A stretch of 64,000 nucleotides of DNA from Ischnura elegans (lineage: Eukaryota; Arthropoda; Insecta; Odonata; Coenagrionidae). The position numbers were made by a program, and so were the translations under genes. The stretch is from NCBI RefSeq assembly GCF_921293095.1, contig NC_060253.1, positions 82,683,992 through 82,747,991 of the forward strand, given 5' to 3'. Of this stretch, positions 10,459-20,595 are shown in pieces. The notes under the pieces were generated by a model. That model was given only the letters and a program-made list of their open reading frames with translations. It was not told the DNA's origin and searched no databases. The first letter of the stretch is position 1; each line of letters begins with the position of its first letter.

Positions 10459-12700
10459 AGTCTTTGTAAGCATTGTATTTCCTCTCCATTTTTACGAAAA
10501 TTTTTACGCAAATGCAGATCACATAGGTAGCTAATATGCCACGGGGGATAAATGCCACCCACAGGTTACACGAATTCATTGCAATTTTGTCCATCAATTT
10601 CCATCAAAATCCATCAAATCGAAAATTTTGCATATCAATCTTATTTTTAGACCTATACTTCGATAGGCTAATATACATTTCTTCTTAGACATTCACTTGA
10701 AGTCAATTAACATCTCATCTTTAAGATCTAGAGTTTTGGTCCAAGAGAAAAGAACGCAAATGGCAATTTCCACACTTTTAATTAAAAACTCAACAACCGA
10801 TCCAGGTTTCAATATATAGTGTCATTTTTCAAGATGTTACAACAAATACTCTCTCAGTATTTATTCCCAGGCCAAGGCTGGAGGTGGGGTCATATGGAAT
10901 ATGTCTGAGGGGAAAAAGTTTGGGTGAACAAATGAATGAAAGCCAATAACGGAAAACATAAAACAAGTGGGGCGTGAATGAAGGTCAGGGTTTTGACGTC
11001 ATGGAGATGCTTAACTTTAACAAAGGTGAGTGTTTACCATTGGTGTTATTTTATCATATATCGAAAACTCATACATATACAACAGGCAGGGTAGACAAGA
11101 TATACAATAGACATATATCGAATTTCCAGAAAATTAAGCCTGAAACAAACTTATGCGTATAGTTTTGGTAATAATTCAAGCTAAGTTTAACGGTATGTAT
11201 TCTAACTAACCCGCCAGTGGAATTTTGCGTCGTAGTTAGGGGATGTAATTTTTCGGTCGCAGTTGTCATCCTCGCCGTGATAAATGTGCGAGGATTCCCT
11301 CCTGCTGCATTTCGGCGATTCCCGGCCTGCCTGTCTCCTGATGCGCCCCGGCGTCTCCGCTTGCAGTTTCACCCCTCTCCACCGGAACGTTCGCCCCCCT
11401 TTTGACTCGGATGACGTCACGGGCACGATTCGCGAATATTTCCGCTAACGGAACACGTACATTGTGGTAACAGCGCTGTAGGAGGCCTTATCCAGAAAAA
11501 ATTCGGAAGAGGCTTTTCCTGGTAAGGGGAATGTTTATACATCTGAGGTGTTCAATTTGAGTGGGTATACCTTCAAGGAGGTCATGAATATCTGGAGGAG
11601 CTGTTTCCGAGTTTTTTGCCTTGGTCACAGTTCCGCCATCTTTGTTTGACAATTTTTGGACTAAGTTTCCGACTGATATTTTAAGGTGGCTAGGTTTTGT
11701 TTTAAAAATGAACTACATTAAGTGAAAAAATACTACTATAATCATTAGCAGTTCACAGGTGATTGTCATATGATTTTTCTCATCATTCGCGTTACTTCTA
11801 TTAATGTATAAACTCTACGTCCCGTTAGCCACTTTACTAGTGGGGATATCCTTGAAAATATACTTTATTACTGCATTTATTAGATTTCCGGTGGCTGTAA
11901 TAAAATTCAATACCAGTATAAGTGCAGGGAAACGACTAGTTGACTCTCGTAGAATTTTATTTTCAGCTGAGCTGGTTGTAGAACGTAACCGTGGTGATTG
12001 ATAGTAATTTTTCCCTGGGAAAAGATGTTTGAGTGATAACTTCGCGAAGTCTACCAATGAAGCAAGAAAAAAATGTTTACAGTGTGGGTTCCATATTTTA
12101 TTTTAATGTATTAACGAGTTGTGACCAAATATTTCACCAAATAGTAAGCATTGACCCTTTTGGGATTGTCAATGTTTTGGTCAAAGTGGGCGTGGCTCGT
12201 CCTACCCAAGCATCCCCATTCCGGCCACACTTCGCTCCACACTCGAAACCTGTGGTGCCCCCTCCATTATATTTACAACCTCCTGCTTCTATGGGATGAA
12301 GATAGGCCTTCTCAATGTAGTGTCTTTGGTTTTAGCCTATTAATTCTTTCCTCCCTTCTACCAAACCACTCGTTATAAAAGACCATACAGCAGGCACGTA
12401 TACAAGGTGGAGACAAATTGTATCACGTAATTTTAACCCTGGATAGCTGAGGCCGGCAGGGACCAAAATTACTATTGATATTTAAATTTAAGTAGAAAAC
12501 GCACCATTTGTAAACTACGAAAAAACTTTCCTTGGATTTATCGCGATCTCTGACAGGCAAAGTATTCGAAGTCCGTCAACAGGCAAACTCGCGGCCAATT
12601 AGAGCGCTTAGCTAAAAAAATATGTGGTATAAAAATGGTATGTCTTCGACCTAAACGTAAATAGTAATTTTGGTTCCTACTGACATCAGGCTCCCACCCA
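10459..12700. other. unassigned; small CpG-rich block with CRE palindromes
   Basis: About 11210-11450 is CpG-rich and ends with TGACGTCA (11412-11419); another TGACGTCA lies at 10994-11001. Open frames run on both strands across this block and look incidental. The remainder has no recognisable coding or repeat content. Confidence 0.4.
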
Positions 12701-12769
12701 GGAAGTTGCACCCACCTAATATTCCCAACCGTTGCCATTAGACGAAGTTTCAGTTTTCATACAAACTCA

Positions 12770-13012
12770 AGAACTAACCAAATACTTGATAAAGGATTTG
12801 GTGCTTTCCCGGCGAATCTTGTTGATGAAGTCTTCTCGGGAAATCGGCCGGGTCAGGATGGACATTGCTGCCAACGTTTCAATGGCCCTCTCTGCAACCG
12901 AATTCGCCCTGAAGACGATGGCAGAGAAGGCCATTGAAACGTTGGAAGAAATTTCCATCCTGACCCAGCTGATTTCCCAAGAAGACATCATACTCAAATA
13001 CTTAGTGGACAT
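12770..13012. repeat. foldback repeat with short loop
   Basis: An arm at about 12825-12895 (GATGAAGTCTTCTCGGGAAA onward) is inverted at about 12921-12990. The inverted arms give mirror peptides on both strands (SREIGRV and SWEISWV type), which explains the 124-codon plus-strand and 81-codon minus-strand open frames. It carries a TTGAAACGTTGG block; I suspect a terminal-repeat remnant of a Penelope-like element but cannot prove it. Confidence 0.6.
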
Positions 13013-13022
13013 GGAAACTTTA

Positions 13023-13256
13023 AGGCCGTTTTACACGGTACGCGGAATTGCGCAGGCTAGAGCTGCATTAATTTCTAAAATGGCGTGGAATTGCGCGAAT
13101 GCATGAACGAAATTAGAACAGGGGCTATTTTGCCGTCTCGCATCCACGCATTCTCGCATGTGTTCTAGCAATTCACCGCTTTACACGACGCAATTTTGAT
13201 TGCGCCTTCGCACGTACGTCAGATTGCGCAATTCCGTGTACCGTGTAAAACGGCCT
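13023..13256. mobile_element. Harbinger-type MITE, 234 bp
   Basis: Terminal inverted repeats of about 34 bp start AGGCCGTTTTACACGGTAC and end in the complement. TTA is duplicated exactly at 13020-13022 and 13257-13259, as for PIF/Harbinger elements. No coding. It sits directly to the right of the foldback repeat. Confidence 0.8.
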
Positions 13257-13259
13257 TTA

Positions 13260-13879
13260 GAGCCTATGAAAAGAGAATTAAGAAAAGGGAAGGAATGCAC
13301 TCAAAGAAAGAAGCATTTCAGTGCACCTCTTGCAGTGCCCAGCGATTGCATAATAAGAGTTATTCCTAGCAATATTTATTAATTTTTCTTTCTGGTGATT
13401 ATTTTCTATCACTATTATATCTATTACCCAGACATAAAAGTGAATGAGACCATATTGCATCCACACGCTTGCCGCGTCGCCGTACTCTCCGCCGCCGCCG
13501 GCCAGAACCGGAGTCGACCGCACGCTCGAAAAAACGAATTAAAATTCGGGGTTTCAAGTTGGTACAAGGTTTGTCTTTAGATCCACAATTCAGAAGCTTC
13601 ATAAAACGACGTGGTATTAGTCACTTGGCTGAAGTCCGTGGCAATATCTACTTTTTCTCTACGCTTATTTAAAAAAATGGGCTGAAAATATTCTCCACCA
13701 TTTTGTTATATATCTATAGTTATTGATGAAAATAAATCTTTAAAACCCCCTAAAATGAAATAAAAAGAAGTGTCGATTACGATTGTATAACATTTTTGGT
13801 CATAAAATTATTCATGAAACAACTGCACGAGGATGAAGTTGGCAATTTTCAGAAACAATCGAGGGTGGTCGTTTTTCGC
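13260..13879. other. unassigned
   Basis: A GCC-rich patch lies at 13480-13505. Overlapping frames on both strands have no recognisable product. Confidence 0.4.
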
Positions 13880-14057
13880 TAAATTTGTTCAACTTTGACC
13901 TCACATATATTGTTAAGGTGAAAACACAGGAAAGAAATAATCTGGAAAGTTATGAACAATTTATTTGAGAATATGTATACGAAGTTTCAATTTCCTAGCT
14001 CAAAATAATCGTTTTTGAGGTTTTGGCCAGCTTTTTTCGATTCTAGCCCACTGTGCG
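13880..14057. mobile_element. second Transib-like terminus, solitary
   Basis: Read on the minus strand, the end is CACAGTGGGCTAGAATCG followed by an AAAAAAGCTGG block, closely parallel to the end of the 565-1516 element (heptamer, 11-nt gap, A-rich block). The matching opposite end was not found upstream, so this is a truncated copy and its left limit is a guess. Confidence 0.45.
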
Positions 14058-14111
14058 ATAATCTGATCTCTGCATTTCTCCAGGGTTTTCTTCCGCGTCA
14101 GCTTATTTATA

Positions 14112-14149
14112 GACAACAGTTTCGCTGGCTATCCTGCCAGCGTCTTCAG
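14112..14149 (-). ncRNA. hammerhead-like motif 2
   Basis: Minus strand: CUGAAGA (14143-14149; position 7 of the CUGANGA core is free), one spare C, stem II GCUGGC/GCCAGC (6 bp, loop AGGAUA), GAAA (14120-14123), then CUGUU and the cleavage triplet GUC (14112-14114). The spare nucleotide before stem II departs from the canonical G10.1 position but also occurs in the Penelope-like copies at 39.6 and 40.8 kb. Helix III would be very short, as reported for retroelement hammerheads. Confidence 0.55.
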
Positions 14150-14277
14150 GTCGAAGGTCATGTATTATTTTATTTTTCTGATTATCCGATTTTACTAAAT
14201 TTATTAACTTAATTAAGAATTGTTTAGTTTTGAAATAAAGGGGGACTAAGCTAAATAATATGAACCCCCAAACATGT

Positions 14278-14536
14278 CAGTGGCGTAGCCAGGTTGGGGG
14301 TCCGGATCCTCCCCCCCCCCCCCCGAAATATGAAAACATAATTATTTTCCTTCACAAAAGAAAACAAAATATTTTTTTAAATCATGAATTAACAAAGTAT
14401 TTTTAACAGATGAAGTTTTTTCGATTATTAAAAGTTTTTAAATTAGTTTAAAACCCATTACTTAGTACCCTGTTTTTCAAAAATTCTCCCCCCTGGTTTT
14501 GGACCCCCCCGAACAAAATTCTTGGCTACGCCACTA
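14278..14536. mobile_element. hAT-like MITE with CAGTGGCGTAGCCA ends
   Basis: The left end is CAGTGGCGTAGCCAGG and the right end TTGGCTACGCCACTA. Runs of C (14312-14326) and of C near 14505 lie just inside each end. Flanking 8-mers (AAACATGT and ACTAATGT) are only loosely similar, so the target duplication is decayed. No coding. Confidence 0.65.
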
Positions 14537-15031
14537 ACTAATGTTATTAAAGGATATACTCTGCCCACCCTCGAGTATAGGGGAGCAGTTAAGGAGAATG
14601 AAATAGACTGAAATGCAGACTTTACATCTGATAACATTCCATTCTCCTTTTTTTACATCAGGCTAAAATTTCGTGACAACACTTTCTCCATCCTCATATG
14701 GCTGTACCAAGCGTTCCACCATCCAGGCATAAACAGGGATCACCCATCTCTAATCCTAAATCCCTACTCCTTCCCACATCAAATTCTGATCGTTGTGCGA
14801 GGGATTGCAAATTTGCCATCCGCCCCAGTCAGCGAAAACCCATACCACGCCTCAGCTACTCGTAGTCTACTCTTGACGGGGGGATGCCCTTCGAATGCCC
14901 ATACTGAGAGAAACGGTCACCTGCCACACCCGTGAATGATCACCAAACTGGTGCTCGTCCATTGACCACGCCCACCCACGCTAGACCCTTAGCACCACCG
15001 TCGCCGCATTTCACGCATCTCGCTGACACGC
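14537..15031. other. unassigned
   Basis: No feature recognised. Confidence 0.4.
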
Positions 15032-15163
15032 GCGCCTTTGAGTGACGCGTGGCCGTGGGCCGAACTGCATGTGTCCATCGGAAGGAGAATTCATTCCCGT
15101 GAAACGCAATGGTCTGCGCCCTTCGAGAATTCCTCACGTCCATTTCATGATTGATTCCAAGCA
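15032..15163 (+). repeat. dispersed repeat, copy 1 of 2
   Basis: GCGCCTTTGAGTGACGCGTG, then GCCGTGGGCCGAACT, recurs at 16562 with an extra ~22 bp before a TGTCCATC block and a shared end (CACGATTGATTTC-like). Both copies give the peptide VRPTATRHSKA on the minus strand, but DNA-level identity explains that. Family unknown. Confidence 0.6.
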
Positions 15164-15623
15164 GTAGTCTTTTTAATATTCTCGGCGAGTGTAACACAGC
15201 CTGAAGACGGACTTTTGTAGGGCACCGCATCGTAAAGGATTGTACATTGTCCGACGGTCGCATGAATATCATCATGGAGAAGGGATGTATCTTGAAAATC
15301 GTTGGATACCTCATTTTATTCTGTGGCCAGTGAGAATAGCTGCTTGAAGATTGGTGATAAACGTATTATTTGCAGTAAAACATACAATAAATGAGTAACT
15401 CCAATTTTAAAATGATTAATTATTGAGTTTTGATGAATGATTCAAATCTAATTTTTCTCAAGCCAACGGAACAAATGTCATATTTTCAATTTCCGTGCCA
15501 TTTTACAGCCAAACAACGCATAAAATTGAGAATAAGAGGCATATAGATTATCGCACGATTTCAAAGAGGATAACAGAACGTAAATATCGCATCATGAAGT
15601 TACATGAATAAGAGCTACATAAA

Positions 15624-16160
15624 TGTGAATTTAAAATTATAGCTATTTCTAAAGAACTTTTATTTACAAAAATAACTGTCATGACAATCTGTTATCAATC
15701 CTGATAACTACTTCCAGCTGAATATAGTTGGTATAAAATATTATGAAATGACGCATGATAGTTTTTTATTAATTGTTTCCACTGCACAGCAGTTAAAAGT
15801 CTCTAATTGATATTCATGTGCTCGTATAATGTTTTTATTCTTTGATTTTTAAATGTCGACACTCTCATAGTAATAAATAAGAACTAATATTACAATTCTA
15901 AAGGCATAAAGTAAATTACCTGTGAATTTAAAGTTATGGGAATTGCTTTAAGAATTTTTAATGACAAAAACAAACATCGGTGAAAATCACTTACAATTCC
16001 GATAACTACTTCCAGTGCATGACAGATGGTATAACACTCGTAAATATAAAACAAATGTGTCTTAGTTTATTAATATTCTTTAAACAGCAAAGCAGTAAAA
16101 TATATATTAATGATATTTACATGAGCATATAATGTGTTTTGAGACCTTAATAATGTATTT
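15624..16160 (+). repeat. diverged tandem duplication, period about 300 bp
   Basis: Units at about 15624-15860 and 15923-16160 share GTGAATTTAAA.TTAT, then GATAACTACTTCCAG, GGTATAA, AG.AGTTAAA-type and CATG.GC.TATAATGT blocks in the same order. No coding. It looks like an old tandem duplication of AT-rich sequence. Confidence 0.6.
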
Positions 16161-16561
16161 ATTTACACTAAATTACCTAAAATACTCATACTCATAAAAA
16201 CAAAGCAATCCGTAGTTCACCACTAAAGCTTAAGGGCTTCTCAGCAATTAATAACATTTAAATATATAGTTTACTAGCAATTTTTTTCTTATTTTCTTTC
16301 ATGAAATTTCTGCATTTTCATAGGGGCAATACTGAGGAACTAAAATTGCACATTTTTTACTTCTCAAAATAGAAATTCTCCCGCAATGTCGGGCTCTTTT
16401 CATGGCATCAATTTCTATGTAGTAATTGTGACTCCAGACGGTCTTTCTTTTCTGAAGCGATGCATGCAACAACTTCTCAACGTTCTTCTACTTTTAGGCT
16501 TTGCCCCGTCCAAGGGAGGATTCAGTCGCTATCCGCCGCAATCGTGCAGTGTGGTAGGCGA

Positions 16562-16712
16562 GCGCCTTTGAGTGACGTGTGGCCGTGGGCCGAACTATTG
16601 CACTCGGGAAAGACACGTGTCCATCTAGAGGAGAACTCATAGCCGACAAATGCAATATGAATCTTGCTCTGTCCTTCAACGTCTCCTCTCTCCCCATCTC
16701 ACGATTGATTTC
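16562..16712 (+). repeat. dispersed repeat, copy 2 of 2
   Basis: Second copy of the 15032 repeat: GCGCCTTTGAGTGACGTGTG followed by GCCGTGGGCCGAACT. The two copies are 1.5 kb apart and flank the tandem duplication, so the pair could also be the edges of one larger element. Confidence 0.55.
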
Positions 16713-17429
16713 AGTGCGATTCAATGTGTTTTTTTGACCAGGTGGACTAGATTTGTGAACAAAAGAGGACTGGACACACGGAAATGTAGGCCAATGACGA
16801 TAAAACTCACAATATTCCTTTATAGCAGCAAAGAAGTGTACTCATTTAGCTAACTTTTCTCTATTACGTATTTCATGCCATATTTAGCGGAAATTCAGGG
16901 CTCAGAAACGAGATATGTGGATATCTTTTTTTCAGAATTATACTCTACGAGTACTCTTTTACATTTCTCTTGCTTGTACTTATATATTTTTGGCGTTTAA
17001 CCGTTAATCGGTAAAGAATACAAATTTTGAAGCGAAAATGTTATTTTACATTTACGTATACTAAGCACAACATTATAAATAGCACATATTACCTCATTTT
17101 CAATAATATCGATTGATTAATAAATAATGCAAAGTATCTCCTTGGATACATTGCCCATTTTTCCTGAAAAATCGAGTTGTACTGGTGAAAAATAAATTCA
17201 AAAGAGATTCCATGATAAAAGACAGTTTAATGATTGCCTCCGCATGTCCATAAAAAAATAAATAACATTGCAAAAACTCACCAGTTCGTGATCTGCTCAC
17301 CGCCATGTTGAAATTGAAGGAGACTGCATAGAGTAGGCGCAATTCCATACCATAGAAGCATGATTTCTGTTTTTACTTCGGTCGTGTTTTAATAGGTTTT
17401 GAAAAATTTTTGAATCACTGAAATATTTC
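16713..17429. other. unassigned
   Basis: AT-rich; no feature recognised. Confidence 0.4.
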
Positions 17430-17512
17430 TGCCGTCGGCATTGGAACCCGAGCCCACGGAGTGAGATGCTATCACTCGGTCCACCAATCCAGCCCCGTGT
17501 ATCGGATGAGCA
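17430..17512 (-). mobile_element. diverged tRNA-like SINE head
   Basis: Minus strand reads GGCTGGATTGGTGGACCGAG (A-box-like), then GGCTCGGGTTCCAATGCC (B-box-like). The 135-codon open frame at 17297-17704 runs through it and is not considered a gene. Confidence 0.45.
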
Positions 17513-18599
17513 TACACTATTAGCTCCGTTGGTGAAAATTCTTGTTCTCTTGCCCCAAATTTTTACTTCCACTTTACATTTCTGCGTTTGTGTCAGCCGG
17601 AGTGCACCTTGGTAACCACTCATTCCTAGAAGAGAGAGAGATGATCTGTGAGATGCGCGTGCCCTCGCGTCATTTGTTTTTTTTCGATTTGATGTCGTAG
17701 TCAAGTTGTTTGTGGTGTCTAGGGATGCTGCTCGCGTAGGGAAGAGAGCAGTGAAACTTTCGGCCTAAAATGTGACTGTGATGGACTCGCGAAATGTTAA
17801 AAGAAATGTTTTTCACTTTTTATTAGTGGTCCCACAAGTTGCATCTTCGCTTTAAAAATTCGCCTTCATGTTCGCGTCGAAAGAAAGTAATTCATCGGGA
17901 ACCTCTCCAAATTCAAATGCACTGCATAACGATCATATGATTGGAGATGCTTGGAGTATGAATGGGCACTCGTAGTTAGCATGTTGGTACAGTAGTGGAT
18001 ACAGAGAAAACTCAAGGGGGGGCGCAAAAGATATCTTGAGTTACATTTACTTTTATCGTAATGAAAAATAACCAAGTCATATGCAGAGCGTCAGAAATTT
18101 TTAATGAATGTGATCATACGCATATTCAAGACAGCTGAAACGAAACTCCCAGGGCGGACTCGCGAGGCTGTTTTTGAATACTGAAAGACATAAATAATTT
18201 TAAAATTAAATATTGCAGTAGTTAAGGCACACTTTTCATAATTTGGTGACGTCATTTTAGCCTCGGCTCATTGACTCGTTAGAGAGAACTGCTCCATAAT
18301 AAAAAACCGACCTTCGCATATTGATTTTGTCTGCTATGACTTCTCAGAGTCAATTTCATTTGATCGGCTAGTGTAAATTGATCAAATTGACTATTTTACC
18401 CGCGTCAAGAATCTCAAGCAGGGTTTATAGAACAACAAACTCGTCCAAAGGTATTACAGTCCACCTTCGGAGAAAGCCGACAGTCTGAAAGATAATGGTC
18501 TTTATTCTCATCTATTTTAATTACAACGGGAGGCCGAATCGGGGTGATTCGTGAAATGCTCCATGTAGTCCTATCATCATCATCATCGCTAGCCAAAAA
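17513..18599. other. unassigned
   Basis: TGACGTCA occurs at 18247-18254. Near 18540 a GGTGATTCGTGAAATGCTCC block resembles one at 45880. Nothing else is supported. Confidence 0.4.
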
Positions 18600-18840
18600 T
18601 CTTTGGTTTCACGCAGCTCTCCATTTAATTCCCCTGTCAGCTAATCTTTTCACACCTACGTATTTCTTTTCTTCCACATCCTTCTTTACGTTCTCCATAT
18701 ATTTCATTCGAGGTCTTCCTTTTCCGTTCTTGCCATCTATTTTTCTGTTGCACCACATTCCGAAGGCCTCTACCCTTGATTTCTCCGCTGCTGTCATTGC
18801 CCACGCATCACTTCCGTAGAGAAACATACTCCTCGTCCTG
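18600..18840 (-). mobile_element. LINE-A 3' fragment with internal deletion
   Basis: The frame at 18609-18827 joins FLYGSDAWAMTAAEKSRVEA directly to KIDGKNGKGRP and KRLADRGIKWRAA. Comparison with the 26.6-27.2 kb copy shows that the segment coding for the KWID to GHILRHD part is missing, so the open frame is a deletion artefact. Confidence 0.75.
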
Positions 18841-18879
18841 CCTTATCCGGTTTAATATCTTAAATAACAAAAATAATTC

Positions 18880-19526
18880 CGTAGGAATAGTAGGAATAAT
18901 GACTTTGCTTTTTCCATATGGTAATTTATTGAGACCGACCATGGTTTCGTTACAGCGTAACAATTGACATTGACAATCTTAAGCCTGAATCACACGATCA
19001 TTTTCTTTCGTCGCGAAAGTGATCACTATCGCGATCACTTTTCCCGTCGTGAAAAGCGATCGCTCTAGTGATCATTTTTCTGAATCACACAGTCCCTCCC
19101 GCCATCAGCTTTAGCATCACTTCCGATATCACAGCTCGTGGTCATAGGACCCGCATCACGAAAATATATAGCGTGTTTGTTTATCTATGTCATTCCCACG
19201 ATTGTCAAACGTTGCGCTGCAATCGCTCCATACGGGCATGCGTTCCGATTAGTTGATATGGGGTTTTAGGGACGGCTTTAGCGACGGAAAATGTGACCGG
19301 ATGAGTGATGAAAAACAGCGATGGGAATCCTCATCGCGATCGCGAAAAACAATTGCCGGCAACGATCATTTTGCGAGTGATCACTCTAGTGATCGCGATA
19401 GTGATCACTTCCGCGACGAAAAAAAATGATCGTGTGATTCAGGCTTTACGCTGCAACGAAACCATGGTCGGTCTAAATAAATTACCATATAGAAATAGCA
19501 AAGTTATTATTCCTTCTATTTCTACG
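18880..19526. repeat. inverted repeat pair enclosing Harbinger copy A
   Basis: Arms 18880-18963 and 19446-19526 are inverted copies (outer GTAGGAATAGTAGGAATAAT, inner GACCATGGTTTCGTTACAGC). Each arm reads GAAACCATGGTC towards its outer side, the 3' half of a hammerhead-like core; in the left arm it is preceded by GUUAC-GCU-GUAAC, a possible stem II. No CUGANGA is present. I infer a Penelope-like terminal-repeat pair whose centre was hit by the Harbinger MITE. Confidence 0.6.
18982..19445. mobile_element. Harbinger-like MITE, copy A (464 bp, intact ends)
   Basis: Ends are AGCCTGAATCACACGATC and its complement, with exact TTA duplication (18979-18981, 19446-19448). GTGATCAC-rich subterminal palindromes (the GCGATCACTTTTC region) occur inside both ends. 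This is the best-preserved reference copy of the family. Its centre matches interiors of copies B and D. Confidence 0.85.
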
Positions 19527-19669
19527 ATAAAGGATTTTCACAAAGTTACGCCCGCTACTGTTAATTATTAATTAAAAATAATTCACACCCCCATATATTT
19601 CGTCAATATTGTACAAAGATGAGCCTGGGAAAATAAAAATCATAGGAATGTCATATTGCTGCTCTTTTT

Positions 19670-20146
19670 CCAGCCTTTATATCAACTCACCAACCTGTCT
19701 GTTTGTTTGTCTGTTTGTCTGGTACAAATCTTGTAACTCAAATTTGACTCACTTCCTGTGAAGCAAAAACGCTGAAATTTTGCACACTTCTTCATTTCCG
19801 ATGACAATACATGAAAATATAACTTTTTCTCTCCAACCCCCCTTTAACCACCCCCCAGTCAACCTATAGCCCCCCAAAACATGTTTTTGATCTAAGAAGT
19901 TCCAAATGGTCGATTTTCGTGTTTTGCGACCACAGTAAAAGTTATCCACTTTAGGCATATCCACATAGTAGGCATTTAAAAGCATAGGGGTTTTGAAACA
20001 TAGGGGGCTTACCATTCACTGAAAATTTAATAAATATAGTGACTTTTTTAATACGTCACTTTTGGTTTTTCGGGGTCATTGAGTTTTTTTGCTTTGTGTC
20101 ATATATAAACGTTGCTCATCCCCTGTAATCTAAATATAAAGGCTGG
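19670..20146. mobile_element. unclassified TIR element, 477 bp
   Basis: Perfect 13-bp inverted ends CCAGCCTTTATAT / ATATAAAGGCTGG. Immediately inside the left end is a GTTTGTCT microsatellite (19698-19722). Flanks are T-rich, so the target duplication cannot be read. No convincing coding. Confidence 0.6.
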
Positions 20147-20403
20147 TTTTTTAAAAAAAATTTTTTATAAGAGCTTATTCCTCTTTTTTTCCCTTGAACG
20201 GACCTTATCGGACGGACCAGTCGCCCTCCACCCTGTTTTCACTTGAGTAAGTTACTCATCTCCTGGCCTTCCTCGACAGACTTTCCTTTCAATTTCTCCC
20301 GCCATGATTTTTCTTACTTAATCACTGCCCATGTGATATCACCTATCCAACATCCATGAAGACCTAATCCTTCTTGTCATATAGTTCTTCACAGTTCCCA
20401 TTT

Positions 20404-20595
20404 TTTCCCTTTCGAAATGTGGTGGTGCAGAAGAATGATGAGGATCAAATGGATCGACCGAGTTAGTTGTGAGAAAGTCCTAAGAGGAGTCGAAGAACAG
20501 AATAGAGAAGTCTTCTTAAAACCTTAGGCAGAAGACGGGACAACTTAGTTGCGTCAAACCTATCTTAGGATTGTTGGCCAGTGATGATGATGACA
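20404..20595 (+). mobile_element. LINE-A 3' fragment
   Basis: Starts in the RT C-terminal region (TGGTGCAGAAGAATGATGAG), and ends in the family 3' signature CGTCAAACCTATCTTAGGAT followed by a GATGATGATGA tail. Internally deleted and non-coding. Confidence 0.7.

Noticed and set aside
12732..13106. 124-codon open frame
   Set aside because: It lies across the foldback repeat and then a Harbinger MITE; the reverse strand is open too. Not a gene.
14312..14326. C homopolymer as an assembly artefact
   Set aside because: It lies just inside a MITE end, and the other end carries a C run too, so it is part of the element.
14940..15314. 124-codon minus-strand frame sharing VRPTATRHSKA with 16494-16724
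   Set aside because: The shared peptide is explained by a DNA repeat, and similarity outside the repeat is absent.
17297..17704. 135-codon minus-strand frame
   Set aside because: Runs through a tRNA-like SINE head and has no recognisable domain.
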